Below, piece by piece: positions 9,968-19,171 of a DNA stretch of 64,000 bases; positions within the stretch are counted from its first letter, which is position 1; every line of letters begins with the position of its first letter. The notes beneath the pieces are model-generated. The model was given only the letters and a program-made list of their open reading frames with translations. It searched no databases and was not told the DNA's origin. A program made the position numbers and the translations under genes. Source of the stretch: Fusobacterium varium (GTDB taxonomy: Bacteria; Fusobacteriota; Fusobacteriia; Fusobacteriales; Fusobacteriaceae); assembly GCA_900637705.1 (NCBI GenBank), contig LR134390.1:2976001-3040000 (forward strand), read 5' to 3'.

Positions 9968-10555
9968 TTATCTAGAGTAGAACTCAACTATCAATGATTC
10001 ATTTAGATCGAAATCTAAGTCATCTTTAGTTGGATTTTGAATAACTTTACCAGAGAATGCTGCTTTATCAAGTTCTAGCCAAGCTGGAACTCTTGATTCT
10101 TCAACAGCAGTTTTGATGATGTCTAAGTTTTTAGAATTTTCTATAACAGACACAACATCTCCTACTTTTACTCTGTAAGAAGCTATATTAACTCTTCTTC
10201 CATTTACAGCTACATGACCATGAGATACAACTTGTCTAGCTTGTCTTCTAGTTTTTGCAAACCCAAGTCTGTAAACTACATTTTCAAGTCTTCTTTCTAG
10301 ATATTCGATTAAAGTCAAACCAGTAACTCCAAGTTTTCTAGCTGCTTCCTCGTATATTTTTCTAAATTGTTTTTCCATTACATTATATATAAATTTAGCT
10401 TTTTGTTTTTCTCTTAATTGAATTGCGTACTCTGTAGGTTTTTTGTTAGCGTTTGGTCTTGGCCCTCTTTTAGAAGATTTATTAACTCCTAAAACTACTG
10501 GATCAATTCCTAGAGCTCTACATTTCTTCAATACAGGCTGTCTATTTCTTGCCAT
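9968..10555 (-). CDS. rpsD: 30S ribosomal protein S4
   Basis: Primary 16S rRNA-binding protein and, in many bacteria, the translational regulator of its operon. The 195 residues contain the S4 RNA-binding domain (LERRLENVVYRLGFAKTRRQ near residue 85). The N-terminal Cys cluster that binds zinc in some S4 proteins is absent: only a single Cys (KKCRAL) is seen, so this is the zinc-free form. Its position inside the alpha operon makes the leader before rpsM its likely target. Confidence 0.96.
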   Translation of the reverse strand: MARNRQPVLKKCRALGIDPVVLGVNKSSKRGPRPNANKKPTEYAIQLREKQKAKFIYNVMEKQFRKIYEEAARKLGVTGLTLIEYLERRLENVVYRLGFAKTRRQARQVVSHGHVAVNGRRVNIASYRVKVGDVVSVIENSKNLDIIKTAVEESRVPAWLELDKAAFSGKVIQNPTKDDLDFDLNESLIVEFYSR

Positions 10556-10618
10556 TTTTTAAATATTCCTCCTTTGTATTCAATTTGCCACGATACTTTT
10601 TTTCAAAATAAAGTGAGA

Positions 10619-11008
10619 CTACACTCTTCTTCTTTTTGGTGGTCTACAACCATTATGTGGAACTGGAGTAACATCAGTAATTTTTGTTACTTCTAATCCA
10701 GCTGCTTGTAAAGATCTGATACAAGCTTCTCTTCCAGAACCTGGACCTTTCACTTTAACTTCTACTTTTTTCATTCCATTTTCCATAGCTATATTTGCTG
10801 CTTGTTCAGCTGCAATTTGAGCTGCAAATGGAGTTCCTTTCTTAGTACCTTTGAAACCAGAAGTTCCTCCTGATCTCCAACTTACAACTTTCCCTTCTGC
10901 ATCAGTAATAGCAACTATTGTGTTGTTAAAAGTTGAATGTATATGGGCAACTCCGTTAGGAATATTTTTCAATTTCTTTTTAATCTTAGCTACTTTCTTT
11001 TTAGCCAA
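10619..11008 (-). CDS. rpsK: 30S ribosomal protein S11
   Basis: Platform protein of the small subunit that lines the mRNA exit path. The 129-residue protein has the conserved central block [14 protein letters not shown] and the C-terminal [10 protein letters not shown] tail. A lysine-rich N-terminus follows the ATG. Gene order rpsM-rpsK-rpsD-rpoA is conserved. Confidence 0.97.
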   Translation of the reverse strand: MAKKKVAKIKKKLKNIPNGVAHIHSTFNNTIVAITDAEGKVVSWRSGGTSGFKGTKKGTPFAAQIAAEQAANIAMENGMKKVEVKVKGPGSGREACIRSLQAAGLEVTKITDVTPVPHNGCRPPKRRRV

Positions 11009-11071
11009 CTTAAGCTACCTCCCTTGCTAATAGATCATAAACTTAATCTATAAATTTCTAAAACGCTCTAA

Positions 11072-11428
11072 TTATCTTTTTATTGGTTTCTTAGGACCTT
11101 TAACAGTTCTTGCATTAGTTTTAGAACTTTGTCCTCTTACAGGTAGATTCATTTTGTGTCTTAACCCTCTGTAACATTTGATATCCATAAGTCTTTTAAT
11201 AGAAAGTCTTACGTCTTTTCTAAGATCTCCCTCTACCTTAACAGTTTCTATAATAGCTCTGATTTTATTTACTTCTTCTTCTGTTAAATCTTTCACTCTT
11301 GTGTCAAAGTTAACTCCAGCTTCAGTCAATACTCTTTGTGAAGTTGGTTTTCCAATTCCGTAAATGTAAGTTAGAGCTATCTCAACTCTCTTATTTCTTG
11401 GGATATCTACTCCTGCTATTCTAGCCAA
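11072..11428 (-). CDS. rpsM: 30S ribosomal protein S13, with a TTG start
   Basis: Small-subunit head protein contacting the large subunit and P-site tRNA. The 118 residues begin (M)[20 protein letters not shown] and end in a basic tail ([16 protein letters not shown]). The start codon is TTG, preceded by GAAGAGGAGGAAATAAT; no ATG exists near. A weak start on such a highly expressed gene, together with a structured leader just upstream, points to translational control. It is the first gene of the rpsM-rpsK-rpsD-rpoA-rplQ block. Confidence 0.96.
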   Translation of the reverse strand: MARIAGVDIPRNKRVEIALTYIYGIGKPTSQRVLTEAGVNFDTRVKDLTEEEVNKIRAIIETVKVEGDLRKDVRLSIKRLMDIKCYRGLRHKMNLPVRGQSSKTNARTVKGPKKPIKR

Positions 11429-11496
11429 AATTATTTCCTCCTCTTCCGAAAATTTATATATTTTGCTGGTATATTAACCAACTAAATACTTTCCTC

Positions 11497-11570
11497 GATA
11501 TGTCCCAATTCCTATTTTGGGGATGGCTCTACAGCTCACCATATCTTTACAGCACTCCATTATCAGTACT
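11497..11570 (-). promoter_or_regulatory. Structured leader before rpsM, candidate S4-type alpha-operon regulator
   Basis: The rpmJ-rpsM gap can fold into a hairpin AGUACU/AGUGCU (11570-11551). It is followed by a junction closed by GAUAUG/CAUAUC (11545-11540 with 11502-11497), which holds two arms, GGUG/CAUC and CCCAA/UUGGG. S4 represses the alpha operon by binding RNA before rpsM in enterobacteria. This fold is read by eye, and its ligand is inference. Confidence 0.5.
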
Positions 11571-11601
11571 TTTTTTAAACAAACTCTCTTAAATTACAAA
11601 A

Positions 11602-11715
11602 TTACCCTTGAACCTGTTTGTGTTTAGGATTATCACAAATCACTCTTACTTTTCCATGTCTTTTGATAACTTTGCACTTGTCACAAATAGGTTTAACTGA
11701 TACTCTTACTTTCAT
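11602..11715 (-). CDS. rpmJ: 50S ribosomal protein L36
   Basis: The smallest large-subunit protein, 37 residues: [21 protein letters not shown] and then [13 protein letters not shown]. The zinc-binding set C11-x2-C14...C27...H32 is intact, so this is the zinc-dependent (C+) form. It starts after GAAAGGAGGCAGATTA, 25 bases downstream of infA, the usual order infA-rpmJ-rpsM. Confidence 0.97.
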   Translation of the reverse strand: MKVRVSVKPICDKCKVIKRHGKVRVICDNPKHKQVQG

Positions 11716-11739
11716 TAATCTGCCTCCTTTCGTGATTAA

Positions 11740-11961
11740 TTAATTTTTTTTCCTGTATACGATTCTACCCCTTGACAAGTCATAAGGAGAGATTTGTACA
11801 GTTACTCCATCTCCAGGTAAAATTTTAATATAGTTCATTCTCATCTTACCAGAAATGTGGCCTAAAATAGTATGCCCATTTTCTAATTCAACTTTAAACA
11901 TTGCATTTGGAAGGGCCTCTAAAATAGTACCTTCTAATTCGATAACATCTTTTTTCGACAT
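11740..11961 (-). CDS. infA: Translation initiation factor IF-1
   Basis: Binds the ribosomal A site during initiation. The 73-residue S1-like (OB-fold) protein begins [20 protein letters not shown] and includes [19 protein letters not shown] chose the ATG at 11961, preceded by AGGAGGAATT; a longer frame upstream adds nine residues unlike the family. It sits between map and rpmJ as in most Gram-positive-type alpha operons. Confidence 0.97.
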   Translation of the reverse strand: MSKKDVIELEGTILEALPNAMFKVELENGHTILGHISGKMRMNYIKILPGDGVTVQISPYDLSRGRIVYRKKN

Positions 11962-12041
11962 AATTCCTCCTATCGAACAGAACTTCAAATTATTATATCA
12001 CTAAAAATATAAAAAGTCTAGTATTTTCTTAGCTTTTTTTC

Positions 12042-12806
12042 CTAATCCAGCTCACTTAATATAATCGGTTTTCCATCAACGATTGCTACTGAGTGTTCGA
12101 AATGTGCAGACCTTTTTCCATCTTTAGTTACTATTGTCCATCCATCTTCTTTTATATTGATTTTATATGTACCTACATTAACCATTGGCTCTATTGCAAG
12201 AACCATTCCATTTTCAATTTTGATTCCTCTACCTTTTCTTCCAAAATTAGCAATTATAGGATCTTCATGCATAGCATGCCCAACTCCATGTCCTGCAAAA
12301 TCTCTTACTACTGTGAAACCATTTTTTTCGACATAACTTTGAACAGCATGTCCAATATCTCCTATTCTATTTCCAGCTACAGCCATTTCAATACCAATTT
12401 CTCTTGATTTTTCAGTAACTTCCAGCAACTTTTTAGATTCTTCATCTATCTCTCCCACTGGAAATGTTATTGCAGAATCTCCATAAAATCCATTTAGCTC
12501 AGTAACTGTGTCTATACTTACTATATCCCCTTCTTGAAGAATTCTATCTCCTGGTATTCCATGGACAACCTCTTCATTGACAGATATACATGTTCCTGCT
12601 GGAAATGGAGCATATAATCCTTCCACTCCAATACATGCTGGTCTTGCACCTTGTGATCTTATATAATCTTCTACTATCTCATTTATTTCTCTAGTAGATA
12701 TACCTGCTTTGATATATTTAGGCAGAACATCTCTATACAATCTTGCTATAATCTGATTGGATTTTTTTATCTGCTCTATATCTTCCAAACTTTTTATGAG
12801 TGACAT
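12042..12806 (-). CDS. map: Methionine aminopeptidase, type I
   Basis: Removes the initiator Met from nascent proteins. In the 254-residue enzyme the five metal ligands are visible in context: DTVTELNGFYGDSA (two Asp), GHGVGHAMHEDP (His), IEPMVN (Glu) and HFEHSVAI (Glu). The short N-terminus (MSLIKSLEDIEQIKKS) without an SH3-binding extension marks the simple type Ia form. It lies between adk and infA. Confidence 0.96.
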   Translation of the reverse strand: MSLIKSLEDIEQIKKSNQIIARLYRDVLPKYIKAGISTREINEIVEDYIRSQGARPACIGVEGLYAPFPAGTCISVNEEVVHGIPGDRILQEGDIVSIDTVTELNGFYGDSAITFPVGEIDEESKKLLEVTEKSREIGIEMAVAGNRIGDIGHAVQSYVEKNGFTVVRDFAGHGVGHAMHEDPIIANFGRKGRGIKIENGMVLAIEPMVNVGTYKINIKEDGWTIVTKDGKRSAHFEHSVAIVDGKPIILSELD

Positions 12807-12836
12807 CTCAACTTCCTTTCTAAAATAAAATAAATA

Positions 12837-13478
12837 CTATCCTAGAATATCAAATATCTCTTTTGTTATCTCTTCCATTTTTTTAGTTCCATCTATATCA
12901 ACAAGTACACCTCTTGATTGATAGAAATCAAATAATGGAGCAGTCTGAGAATGATATTCAGTCAGTCTTTTTGTTACAGTTTCTTCATTGTCATCTTTTC
13001 TTGTGATTAAATCTGCTCCACAAAGATCACATTTTCCTTCTACTTTTGGAGGATTGAATTTAATATGGAATGAAGCTCCACATACTGGACATACTTTTCT
13101 TCCAACAATTCTTCCAAGTATAAGTTCATCTGGTACATTTAGAGAAATGACTTTATCTAATTTAATTCCCATTTCCTTCATCAAAACTTCTAAAGCTTCA
13201 GCTTGAGCTAAAGTTCTTGGGAATCCATCAAGTATAAATCCTTTTTTACAGTCATCTTGTGATAATCTGTCTTTAATGATACCAATAATTGTTGAATCTG
13301 GAACTAATTTCCCTTCATCCATGAATTTTTTTGCTTCAAGTCCCATTGCAGTTCCTTCTTTTATAGCAGCTCTCAAAATATCTCCAGTAGAGATTTGAGG
13401 AATTCCATATTTTTCAATAAGGAATTTAGCCTGCGTTCCTTTTCCTGCACCTGGTGCTCCAAATAACATAATATTCAT
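12837..13478 (-). CDS. adk: Adenylate kinase
   Basis: Interconverts ATP, ADP and AMP. The 213 residues start [17 protein letters not shown] with the P-loop at residues 7-15. The lid domain has a CPVC...CDLC zinc site (CPVCGASF and KCDLCGAD near residues 130-153), the long zinc-lid form. The ATG at 13478 is chosen because AAGGAG lies upstream; a longer frame adds 16 atypical residues. Unusually, it is separated from secY by 2.7 kb. Confidence 0.96.
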   Translation of the reverse strand: MNIMLFGAPGAGKGTQAKFLIEKYGIPQISTGDILRAAIKEGTAMGLEAKKFMDEGKLVPDSTIIGIIKDRLSQDDCKKGFILDGFPRTLAQAEALEVLMKEMGIKLDKVISLNVPDELILGRIVGRKVCPVCGASFHIKFNPPKVEGKCDLCGADLITRKDDNEETVTKRLTEYHSQTAPLFDFYQSRGVLVDIDGTKKMEEITKEIFDILG

Positions 13479-13616
13479 ATACAACATCTCCTTAAAATAT
13501 TTTTTCATTACCTTATTATTATACAATAATTAAGCAAAAAATGCACTATTTTATAAAACAGATACCTCATTTTCTCTATACTATTAAAACATTTTATTTT
13601 TATCTGTTAATTATTC

Positions 13617-14096
13617 CTAATTTGTATCTCTTTCAGCTTTCTCGATTTTTGACAATGGCAATTTCTTTCCTATAGCTCTTACCAATTCCCCTATATTCTT
13701 TATTTCAAATCCTGATAATACTATTTCCTCTCCATCTTTACTTTTTATTGTAAATACATTATAAATTTTCTTTCCTATAGTCAAGTTCCCAATAACCACA
13801 GAAGATATTCTATCTTTTTTTATAATAATTTTCTTTCTTTTAAATAATACATGTGCTTGAATCCTTTCCTCATCTATTGCTATTTCTTGATACTTTTCTA
13901 AATATTTTATTAGTGGAATTAACCACCATATTACTAATATCACAAATAAAACCTTAGTTACTATTGAAATTTCTGCTTCCCATATTCTGCTTTTTATTCC
14001 AAATATCAAAAGCATTAGAGAACATCCCCCTAAGCACATTGTCCAGAAAAATCTAAATCTATTTATGCAGCTTCTTATTTCCTTCTTATTTTCCAT
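13617..14096 (-). CDS. Small two-helix membrane protein, function unknown
   Basis: Not recognised. The protein (about 159 residues from the ATG at 14096, which follows AAGGGAGAGATT) has two hydrophobic segments near residues 20-37 (FWTMCLGGCSLMLLIFG) and 48-65. The remaining soluble C-terminal domain, with beta-rich stretches such as RISSVVIGNLTIGKKIYNVF, resembles a bacterial PH-like domain in layout. It sits in the block of non-ribosomal genes between adk and secY. The plan (two helices, then a small beta domain) resembles its divergent neighbour at 14234. Confidence 0.55.
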   Translation of the reverse strand: MENKKEIRSCINRFRFFWTMCLGGCSLMLLIFGIKSRIWEAEISIVTKVLFVILVIWWLIPLIKYLEKYQEIAIDEERIQAHVLFKRKKIIIKKDRISSVVIGNLTIGKKIYNVFTIKSKDGEEIVLSGFEIKNIGELVRAIGKKLPLSKIEKAERDTN

Positions 14097-14233
14097 AATC
14101 TCTCCCTTTTCCACTTTTTTAAATTATATAGCAATTCTCCTTTAAATTCAATCTTCCATATTTTTATTATTATTCATATACATATTTTCATAATATGATA
14201 GCATATAACTATACCATATGAAAGGAGAAAATT

Positions 14234-14728
14234 ATGATACTTAGTTTTAAATATACAAGAAATGAATACATAAAATCTAGAAGAAATTATCTTTTTATGA
14301 ACAAAATAATAAAAAAAACAGATTTAATCTTAGTTGGACTTCTTGGTCTTTTTACTTTATATTTATTTTTGAACAATGGATTTTCTACGATGTTTATTAT
14401 TCTCTGTATACTTCTTTTTATTCTCTTGGCTATCTTTTCAGTATTGTATATTTTTCAACCTGGAATGTTCTATGATAAAATTGATAAGTTTAAACAGCAG
14501 TATTATCTTGAATTTAAAGATAATAAAATATTTTTTAGAACTGATGATATAAGTTCTGAGTTAGAATGGAATTTTTATGAAGCTTTATGGGAAAATGATG
14601 ATTTCTTTTATATAATTCATTCTAAGGAAATGTATACTTTAATTCCTAAGAGGGTTTTTAATAATGAGATGGAAATGATAGAATTCAAAGAACTATTTAT
14701 GAAATATAATGATAAAAAATATATATAA
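14234..14728 (+). CDS. YcxB-like membrane protein, function unknown
   Basis: The 164-residue protein has a short N-terminal segment (FKYTRNEYIKSRRNYL), two adjacent hydrophobic helices at about residues 32-49 and 52-75, and a C-terminal domain ending YTLIPKRVFNNEMEM. That layout is that of YcxB-like proteins, whose role is unknown. ATG follows GAAAGGAGAAAATT. It is the only plus-strand gene between rplQ and rpmB and is divergent from the membrane gene at 13617. Confidence 0.6.
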   Translation: MILSFKYTRNEYIKSRRNYLFMNKIIKKTDLILVGLLGLFTLYLFLNNGFSTMFIILCILLFILLAIFSVLYIFQPGMFYDKIDKFKQQYYLEFKDNKIFFRTDDISSELEWNFYEALWENDDFFYIIHSKEMYTLIPKRVFNNEMEMIEFKELFMKYNDKKYI

Positions 14729-14734
14729 AATTTA

Positions 14735-14776
14735 AGTAAAAAAAGCTCTGACAGTTTAATTTCACTGCTCAGAGCC
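14735..14776. terminator. Terminator between convergent genes
   Basis: GCTCTGA (14743-14749) pairs with TCAGAGC (14767-14773), extended by CAGT/ACTG. The A-run at its left makes it a terminator for the minus-strand dehydrogenase gene; it can also serve the plus-strand gene ending at 14728. Confidence 0.7.
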
Positions 14777-14799
14777 TCGCTAAAAATACTTTTAATTTT

Positions 14800-15801
14800 T
14801 TACTTCTCTACATACTTCACTTCATTTTCTAGAGGTTTTCCTTCTAGAAATCTTTTTATATTTTCCATTGTCACTCTAGTTATCTCTTCTACAGCTTCTT
14901 TTGTAAAAAATGCCTGATGTGATGTTACAAGCACATTATTGAACGAAAGAAGTCTTCCAAGAATATCATCTTCTATTACCATATTTGAATAATCTTCAAA
15001 AAAATAGTCTGCCTCTTCTTCATATACATCTAATGCAGCAGCTCCTATTTTTTTATCCTTTAATGCTTCTATCAAATCTACTGTGTCAATCAGCATTCCT
15101 CTTCCTGTATTCACTATCATAACTCCATCTTTCATCTTGTTCATAGAATTTCTGTTAATCATATATCTTGTTTCCTGAGTCAATGGACAGTTTAAAGATA
15201 TTATATCTGATTCTTTGTATAGAGTATCCAAATCAGTAAATTCAAATCCTAATTCTTTTGCTTTTTCATAATTAGGATATGGATCATATGCTATGACTTT
15301 CATTCCAAAACCTTTTAATATTTTTATTAATATCTGAGCTATTTTTCCTGCCCCTATTATTCCAGCTGTCTTTTTATGTAAATCATATCCCATAAGTCCT
15401 GTTATAGAAAAATTTCCTTCTCTGGTACGAATATATGCTTTATGAATCTTTCTGTTCAATGTCATTATCATTCCAACAGTATATTCTGCAATAGAATATG
15501 GAGAATAAGCTGGTACTCTCACTACCTTTATTCTTCCATCTATATCCTTTAAAGACACATTATTATATCCTGCACACCTCATAGCTATGAGCTTTACACC
15601 ACATTCTACAAGTATATCTATTACTTTTTTATTTACAGTATCATTGACAAAAACAGATATAACATCATATCCTTTTGCTAAATCAGCACTTTCTTCAGTT
15701 AATTTTCCAGTCAAATATTTTATATCAAATCCATAATCTTTATTATATTTATTAAAAAATTCTTTATCATATGGTTTTGTATCATAAAATAATATTTTCA
15801 T
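14800..15801 (-). CDS. D-2-hydroxyacid dehydrogenase, D-lactate dehydrogenase type
   Basis: NAD-dependent reduction of a 2-keto acid, most likely pyruvate to D-lactate as a fermentation sink. The 333-residue protein has the Rossmann motif GIIGAGKIAQ near residue 150. The catalytic Arg is in NTGRGMLIDT, Glu in ALDVYEEE and His in VTSHQAFFT. I took the ATG at 15801 because GGAGG lies 5 bases upstream. The 2-hydroxyacid family is broad; the overall layout (MKILFYDTKPYDKEFF start) fits D-LDH best, but 2-hydroxyisocaproate-type enzymes cannot be excluded. Confidence 0.85.
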   Translation of the reverse strand: MKILFYDTKPYDKEFFNKYNKDYGFDIKYLTGKLTEESADLAKGYDVISVFVNDTVNKKVIDILVECGVKLIAMRCAGYNNVSLKDIDGRIKVVRVPAYSPYSIAEYTVGMIMTLNRKIHKAYIRTREGNFSITGLMGYDLHKKTAGIIGAGKIAQILIKILKGFGMKVIAYDPYPNYEKAKELGFEFTDLDTLYKESDIISLNCPLTQETRYMINRNSMNKMKDGVMIVNTGRGMLIDTVDLIEALKDKKIGAAALDVYEEEADYFFEDYSNMVIEDDILGRLLSFNNVLVTSHQAFFTKEAVEEITRVTMENIKRFLEGKPLENEVKYVEK

Positions 15802-15911
15802 AACTACCTCCATAGTATTTATAGATTAATTATCATAATACATTTCCTTTTATGATATATTTCGGAGATAACTATTTATTTCTTTTTATTTATAATATTT
15901 TATAAAATTTC

Positions 15912-16136
15912 TTATTTTTCAAGTACTTCTCTATTATTATCATATATTCTTGTATAAGCTGATTGAGCTATTTCTCCTAGTTCTGTAAGTTCATATTCAT
16001 CATCATAACAGTAAGCTGCTATAAATTTAGCAATAGTTATAAGCACTCCTTCTACATCATACATATGAAGCATATCATAAGCTTCATCAAAATTTTCATT
16101 TATGAATTCCCTATCCTCATCTGTAAATTTTACCAT
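15912..16136 (-). CDS. Small acidic protein, function unknown
   Basis: Not recognised. The 74-residue protein is acidic and probably helical (DREFINENFDEAYDMLHMY, LTELGEIAQSAYTRIYDN), with no membrane segment or signal peptide. The ATG follows TGAGGTAAAAA. It stands alone between the dehydrogenase gene and the secY terminator. It is supported as real by its ribosome binding site, the biased codon use and the absence of another gene on either strand. Confidence 0.55.
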   Translation of the reverse strand: MVKFTDEDREFINENFDEAYDMLHMYDVEGVLITIAKFIAAYCYDDEYELTELGEIAQSAYTRIYDNNREVLEK

Positions 16137-16201
16137 TTTTTTACCTCACTTATAGATTTTTTCTATAAATTATATTTTAATTTTTTTCTTCTGTCAAACA
16201 T

Positions 16202-16233
16202 AAAAAAAAGACACAACTTTGAGTTGTGTCTTT
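16202..16233 (-). terminator. Terminator after secY, end of the S10-spc transcript
   Basis: On the minus strand GACACAAC and GTTGTGTC (16210-16230) form a stem extended by AAA/TTT and followed by eight T. It cleanly separates the S10-spc operon from the adk-alpha block. Confidence 0.88.
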
Positions 16234-16247
16234 ATTTATATAAAGCT

Positions 16248-17528
16248 TTATATAAACCCTTTGTATTCTCTCATAACAAGATGAGCATTAATTTGCTGAA
16301 CAGTATCTATTGCAACTCCAACTACAATTATTATCCCAGTTCCTCCAAAGAATACTGGAAGATTAAAGGCAGTAAATATTGTATATGGAAGTATAGATAT
16401 TATTGCTAAGAAGAAAGCTCCACCCCAAGTTATCCTTGTTACAACTCCTTCTAAATACTCAACTGTTTCATTTCCTGGTCTTATTCCAGGAATAGTTCCT
16501 CCACCCTGCTTTAAGTTATCAGCAACCTTTTCAGGATCGAAAACTATTGCTGTGTAGAAGAATGAGAAAAATATTATTACTATTGCATATATTATCATAT
16601 ATACTGGATGTTTTTGGCTGAATACCATTGCCAATGTAGTTTTGAAAGTATATTGTGAAGGTATTGCATTTATAATTACTGATGGTATCATCATAACTAC
16701 TGATGCAAAGATAACAGGCATTACTCCTGCACTGTTAAGTTTTAAAGGTATGTATGAGTTTTGACCCATACCTCCTTTTCCACTAAATCCTTTTCCTACA
16801 TAGTGAATAGGTATTTTTCTTTGTCCCAATTGGAAAATTACTATCCCTGCTACTGTAATTACTGCTGCTCCTGCTATAAGAATAAGCACAGGGATAAGGA
16901 ATTTACTTCCCTTCATTGTTTGAATTGTCTGAACAACGCTAGATGGTCCTCCAGATATTACATTCAAGAAGATAAGTAATGAAACTCCATTTCCTATTCC
17001 TTTTATTGATATCTGTTCCCCTATCCACATAAGAAAAACAGTACCTGCAGTCAAAGTAACTACTGTTGTCAAGAAGAACAATATTCCTGGTGTAGTAACC
17101 AGTCCTACAGACTGAAGCCACATACATACTCCAAAACCTTGAACTATAGCAATAGCTATTGTCAAGTATCTCGTCCATTGATTGATCTTGTTTCTTCCTG
17201 CTTCTCCATCTTTTTGAATTTCTTCAATTTTAGGAATGATTACAGCCAAAAGGCTGAAAACGATTGAAGCGTTAATATAAGGAACAATCCCTAGAGCAAA
17301 AATAGAAACTCTTTTAAAAGCTCCACCTGAAAACATGTTAATGTATCCCAATATGTCGCTTTGTGCTGTCATAGTTGCAAGTCTGTCTACATCTATGCCA
17401 GGAGCTGGAATATATGTTCCAACTCTAGCAACTAAGAACATTATCAAGGTGAAGATAATTCTATCTCTTAGCTCAGGAATTTTCCTAATACTACTTAATT
17501 TTGCATAAAATTTTTCCATCAAAGTCAA
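16248..17528 (-). CDS. secY: Protein translocase subunit SecY
   Basis: Central channel of the Sec translocon. The 426-residue protein has about ten hydrophobic segments. Family motifs include GGAFKRVSIFALGIVPYINA (plug and helix 2 region) and IPIHYVGKGFSGKGG in the cytosolic loop. The frame starts at TTG (17528), 8 bases after GAGGTG; an ATG three codons later (MEKFYAK) is the alternative. It follows rplO as usual but is not followed by adk. Confidence 0.95.
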   Translation of the reverse strand: MTLMEKFYAKLSSIRKIPELRDRIIFTLIMFLVARVGTYIPAPGIDVDRLATMTAQSDILGYINMFSGGAFKRVSIFALGIVPYINASIVFSLLAVIIPKIEEIQKDGEAGRNKINQWTRYLTIAIAIVQGFGVCMWLQSVGLVTTPGILFFLTTVVTLTAGTVFLMWIGEQISIKGIGNGVSLLIFLNVISGGPSSVVQTIQTMKGSKFLIPVLILIAGAAVITVAGIVIFQLGQRKIPIHYVGKGFSGKGGMGQNSYIPLKLNSAGVMPVIFASVVMMIPSVIINAIPSQYTFKTTLAMVFSQKHPVYMIIYAIVIIFFSFFYTAIVFDPEKVADNLKQGGGTIPGIRPGNETVEYLEGVVTRITWGGAFFLAIISILPYTIFTAFNLPVFFGGTGIIIVVGVAIDTVQQINAHLVMREYKGFI

Positions 17529-17565
17529 AACAACTTCACCTCGCTTCTCAAACTAACAATAAAAA

Positions 17566-18045
17566 TTATTTGTTGTTTCCAGCAACATCAGCAAATGTTT
17601 TAACTTCTAATATTTCTACAGATCCACCTTTTGCTTCAATAGCAGCTTTAGCTGATCCAGAAACTTTATGAGCTTTAACAGTTACTTTTTTATCAAGTGA
17701 TCCGTTTCCTAGCACTTTGATTCCATCTTTTAAATCTCTTACTAATCCACTTTCAAATAAAACTTCAGGAGTAACTACTGCTCCATCTTCAAATTTATTT
17801 AATAAATCCAAGCTTATTAAAGCATATTCTTTTTTGAATATAGCGTTTGAGAAACCTCTTTTTGGAACTCTTCTATAGATAGGCATTTGTCCACCTTCGA
17901 AGTAAGTTTTAACTCCTCCACCCGCTCTTGAGTTTTGTCCGTTACTTCCTTTTCCAGATGTTTTTCCTAATCCAGAAGATTCTCCTCTTCCAACTCTTTT
18001 TCTAGCTTTTCTAGGTACAGAAGGCATTAATTCATTTAATTTCAT
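17566..18045 (-). CDS. rplO: 50S ribosomal protein L15
   Basis: Late-assembling large-subunit protein. The 159 residues begin [33 protein letters not shown], with the Gly/Arg/Lys-rich N-terminal extension that penetrates 23S rRNA, followed by the globular domain. It lies one base past rpmD, so the two are probably translationally coupled. Confidence 0.96.
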   Translation of the reverse strand: MKLNELMPSVPRKARKRVGRGESSGLGKTSGKGSNGQNSRAGGGVKTYFEGGQMPIYRRVPKRGFSNAIFKKEYALISLDLLNKFEDGAVVTPEVLFESGLVRDLKDGIKVLGNGSLDKKVTVKAHKVSGSAKAAIEAKGGSVEILEVKTFADVAGNNK

Positions 18046-18046
18046 C

Positions 18047-18232
18047 TTATGCTTGCACCTCCTCTACTTTAAGTAAGTAAGAAACTTGAGCTAGTTTTCC
18101 TTTTAACTCAGGAGTTTCTACATGCTCCACTACATCGTTCATCTTCTTAAGCCCTAGCGACTTTACAGTTGCTATGTGGTTAGGCTTTCTTCCGATTATG
18201 CTTTTCACAAGCTCTATTCTAAGCTTTACCAT
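18047..18232 (-). CDS. rpmD: 50S ribosomal protein L30
   Basis: The 61-residue protein ([32 protein letters not shown]) is the standard single-domain bacterial L30. It sits between rpsE and rplO, with the usual spacing of a few bases. ATG follows GGGAATTTAG, a weaker binding site than its neighbours, suggesting coupling to rpsE translation. Confidence 0.95.
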   Translation of the reverse strand: MVKLRIELVKSIIGRKPNHIATVKSLGLKKMNDVVEHVETPELKGKLAQVSYLLKVEEVQA

Positions 18233-18244
18233 CTAAATTCCCTC

Positions 18245-18748
18245 CTAGCTTAAGATATCTTTAACTTCTTTTCCTCTTTGAGCTGCTATTTTTTCAGCTG
18301 TTCTTAACATTTTTAATGCTTCAACAGTAGCTCTTGCCACATTATGTTTATTTCTAGAACCTTTGATTTTAGTTAAAATATCATGAACTCCTACAAGCTC
18401 TAATATTTCTCTTGCTGCCGATCCAGCAATTACTCCAGTTCCTTCATATGCAGGTGCCATCCATAAAGTTGTTGCACCCCATTTTCCAGCGATTTCATGA
18501 GGAATAGTTTTTCCTTTTAAAGAAACCTCTACCATGTTCTTTTTAGCAGAAGCGATAGCTTTCTTTATAGCATCAGGTACACCATTTGCTTTCCCTAATC
18601 CTAATCCGATTTTTCCTTCTCCATCTCCAATTGCTGCTAAAACTGAGAAAGATATTGTTCTTCCTCCTTTAGTTGTCTTAGAAACTCTTGAAATTTTCAA
18701 TAATTTTTCTTGATATTGTTTTTCTTCTCTATTTGCTAACTTAGACAA
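18245..18748 (-). CDS. rpsE: 30S ribosomal protein S5
   Basis: Accuracy-determining protein at the mRNA entry side. In the 167 residues an N-terminal double-stranded-RNA-type domain (EKLLKISRVSKTTKGGRTISF) precedes the C-terminal domain with GSAAREILELVGVHDILTK. ATG follows AGAGAGGAGGATTTC. Confidence 0.97.
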   Translation of the reverse strand: MSKLANREEKQYQEKLLKISRVSKTTKGGRTISFSVLAAIGDGEGKIGLGLGKANGVPDAIKKAIASAKKNMVEVSLKGKTIPHEIAGKWGATTLWMAPAYEGTGVIAGSAAREILELVGVHDILTKIKGSRNKHNVARATVEALKMLRTAEKIAAQRGKEVKDILS

Positions 18749-18773
18749 GTGAAATCCTCCTCTCTCTAAAGAT

Positions 18774-19142
18774 TTAGAAGCTTAATCCTGCTTCTCTAGC
18801 TGCTTCTGCAAGAGCGGCTATTCTTCCTGTGTATTTATACCCAGATCTATCAAATACTATAGCTGTTATCCCTTTTCCTGTTGCTCTTTCTGCAAGTGCC
18901 TTACCAACAGTTTTTGCAGCTTCAACATTTCCACCATTTGCAATATTTGCTTTTAATTCTTTATCTATTGTAGATGCAGAAACTAATGTTACTCCATTCA
19001 CATCGTCGATTAATTGAGCAAAGATATTGTTGTTTGATCTATATACAGAAAGTCTTGGTCTATCAGCTGTACCAGAAATTTTACTTCTGATTGATAAATG
19101 CTTTCTTGTTCTTACAGCTTGTCTATCTACCTTCTTAAACAA
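18774..19142 (-). CDS. rplR: 50S ribosomal protein L18
   Basis: Binds 5S rRNA together with L5. The 122-residue sequence has a basic N-terminus and the [20 protein letters not shown] block, and ends [23 protein letters not shown], the conserved C-terminus. Order rplF-rplR-rpsE is conserved. Confidence 0.97.
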   Translation of the reverse strand: MFKKVDRQAVRTRKHLSIRSKISGTADRPRLSVYRSNNNIFAQLIDDVNGVTLVSASTIDKELKANIANGGNVEAAKTVGKALAERATGKGITAIVFDRSGYKYTGRIAALAEAAREAGLSF

Positions 19143-19171
19143 CTGTCTTACCTCCTTATAGTTAAGCTACC

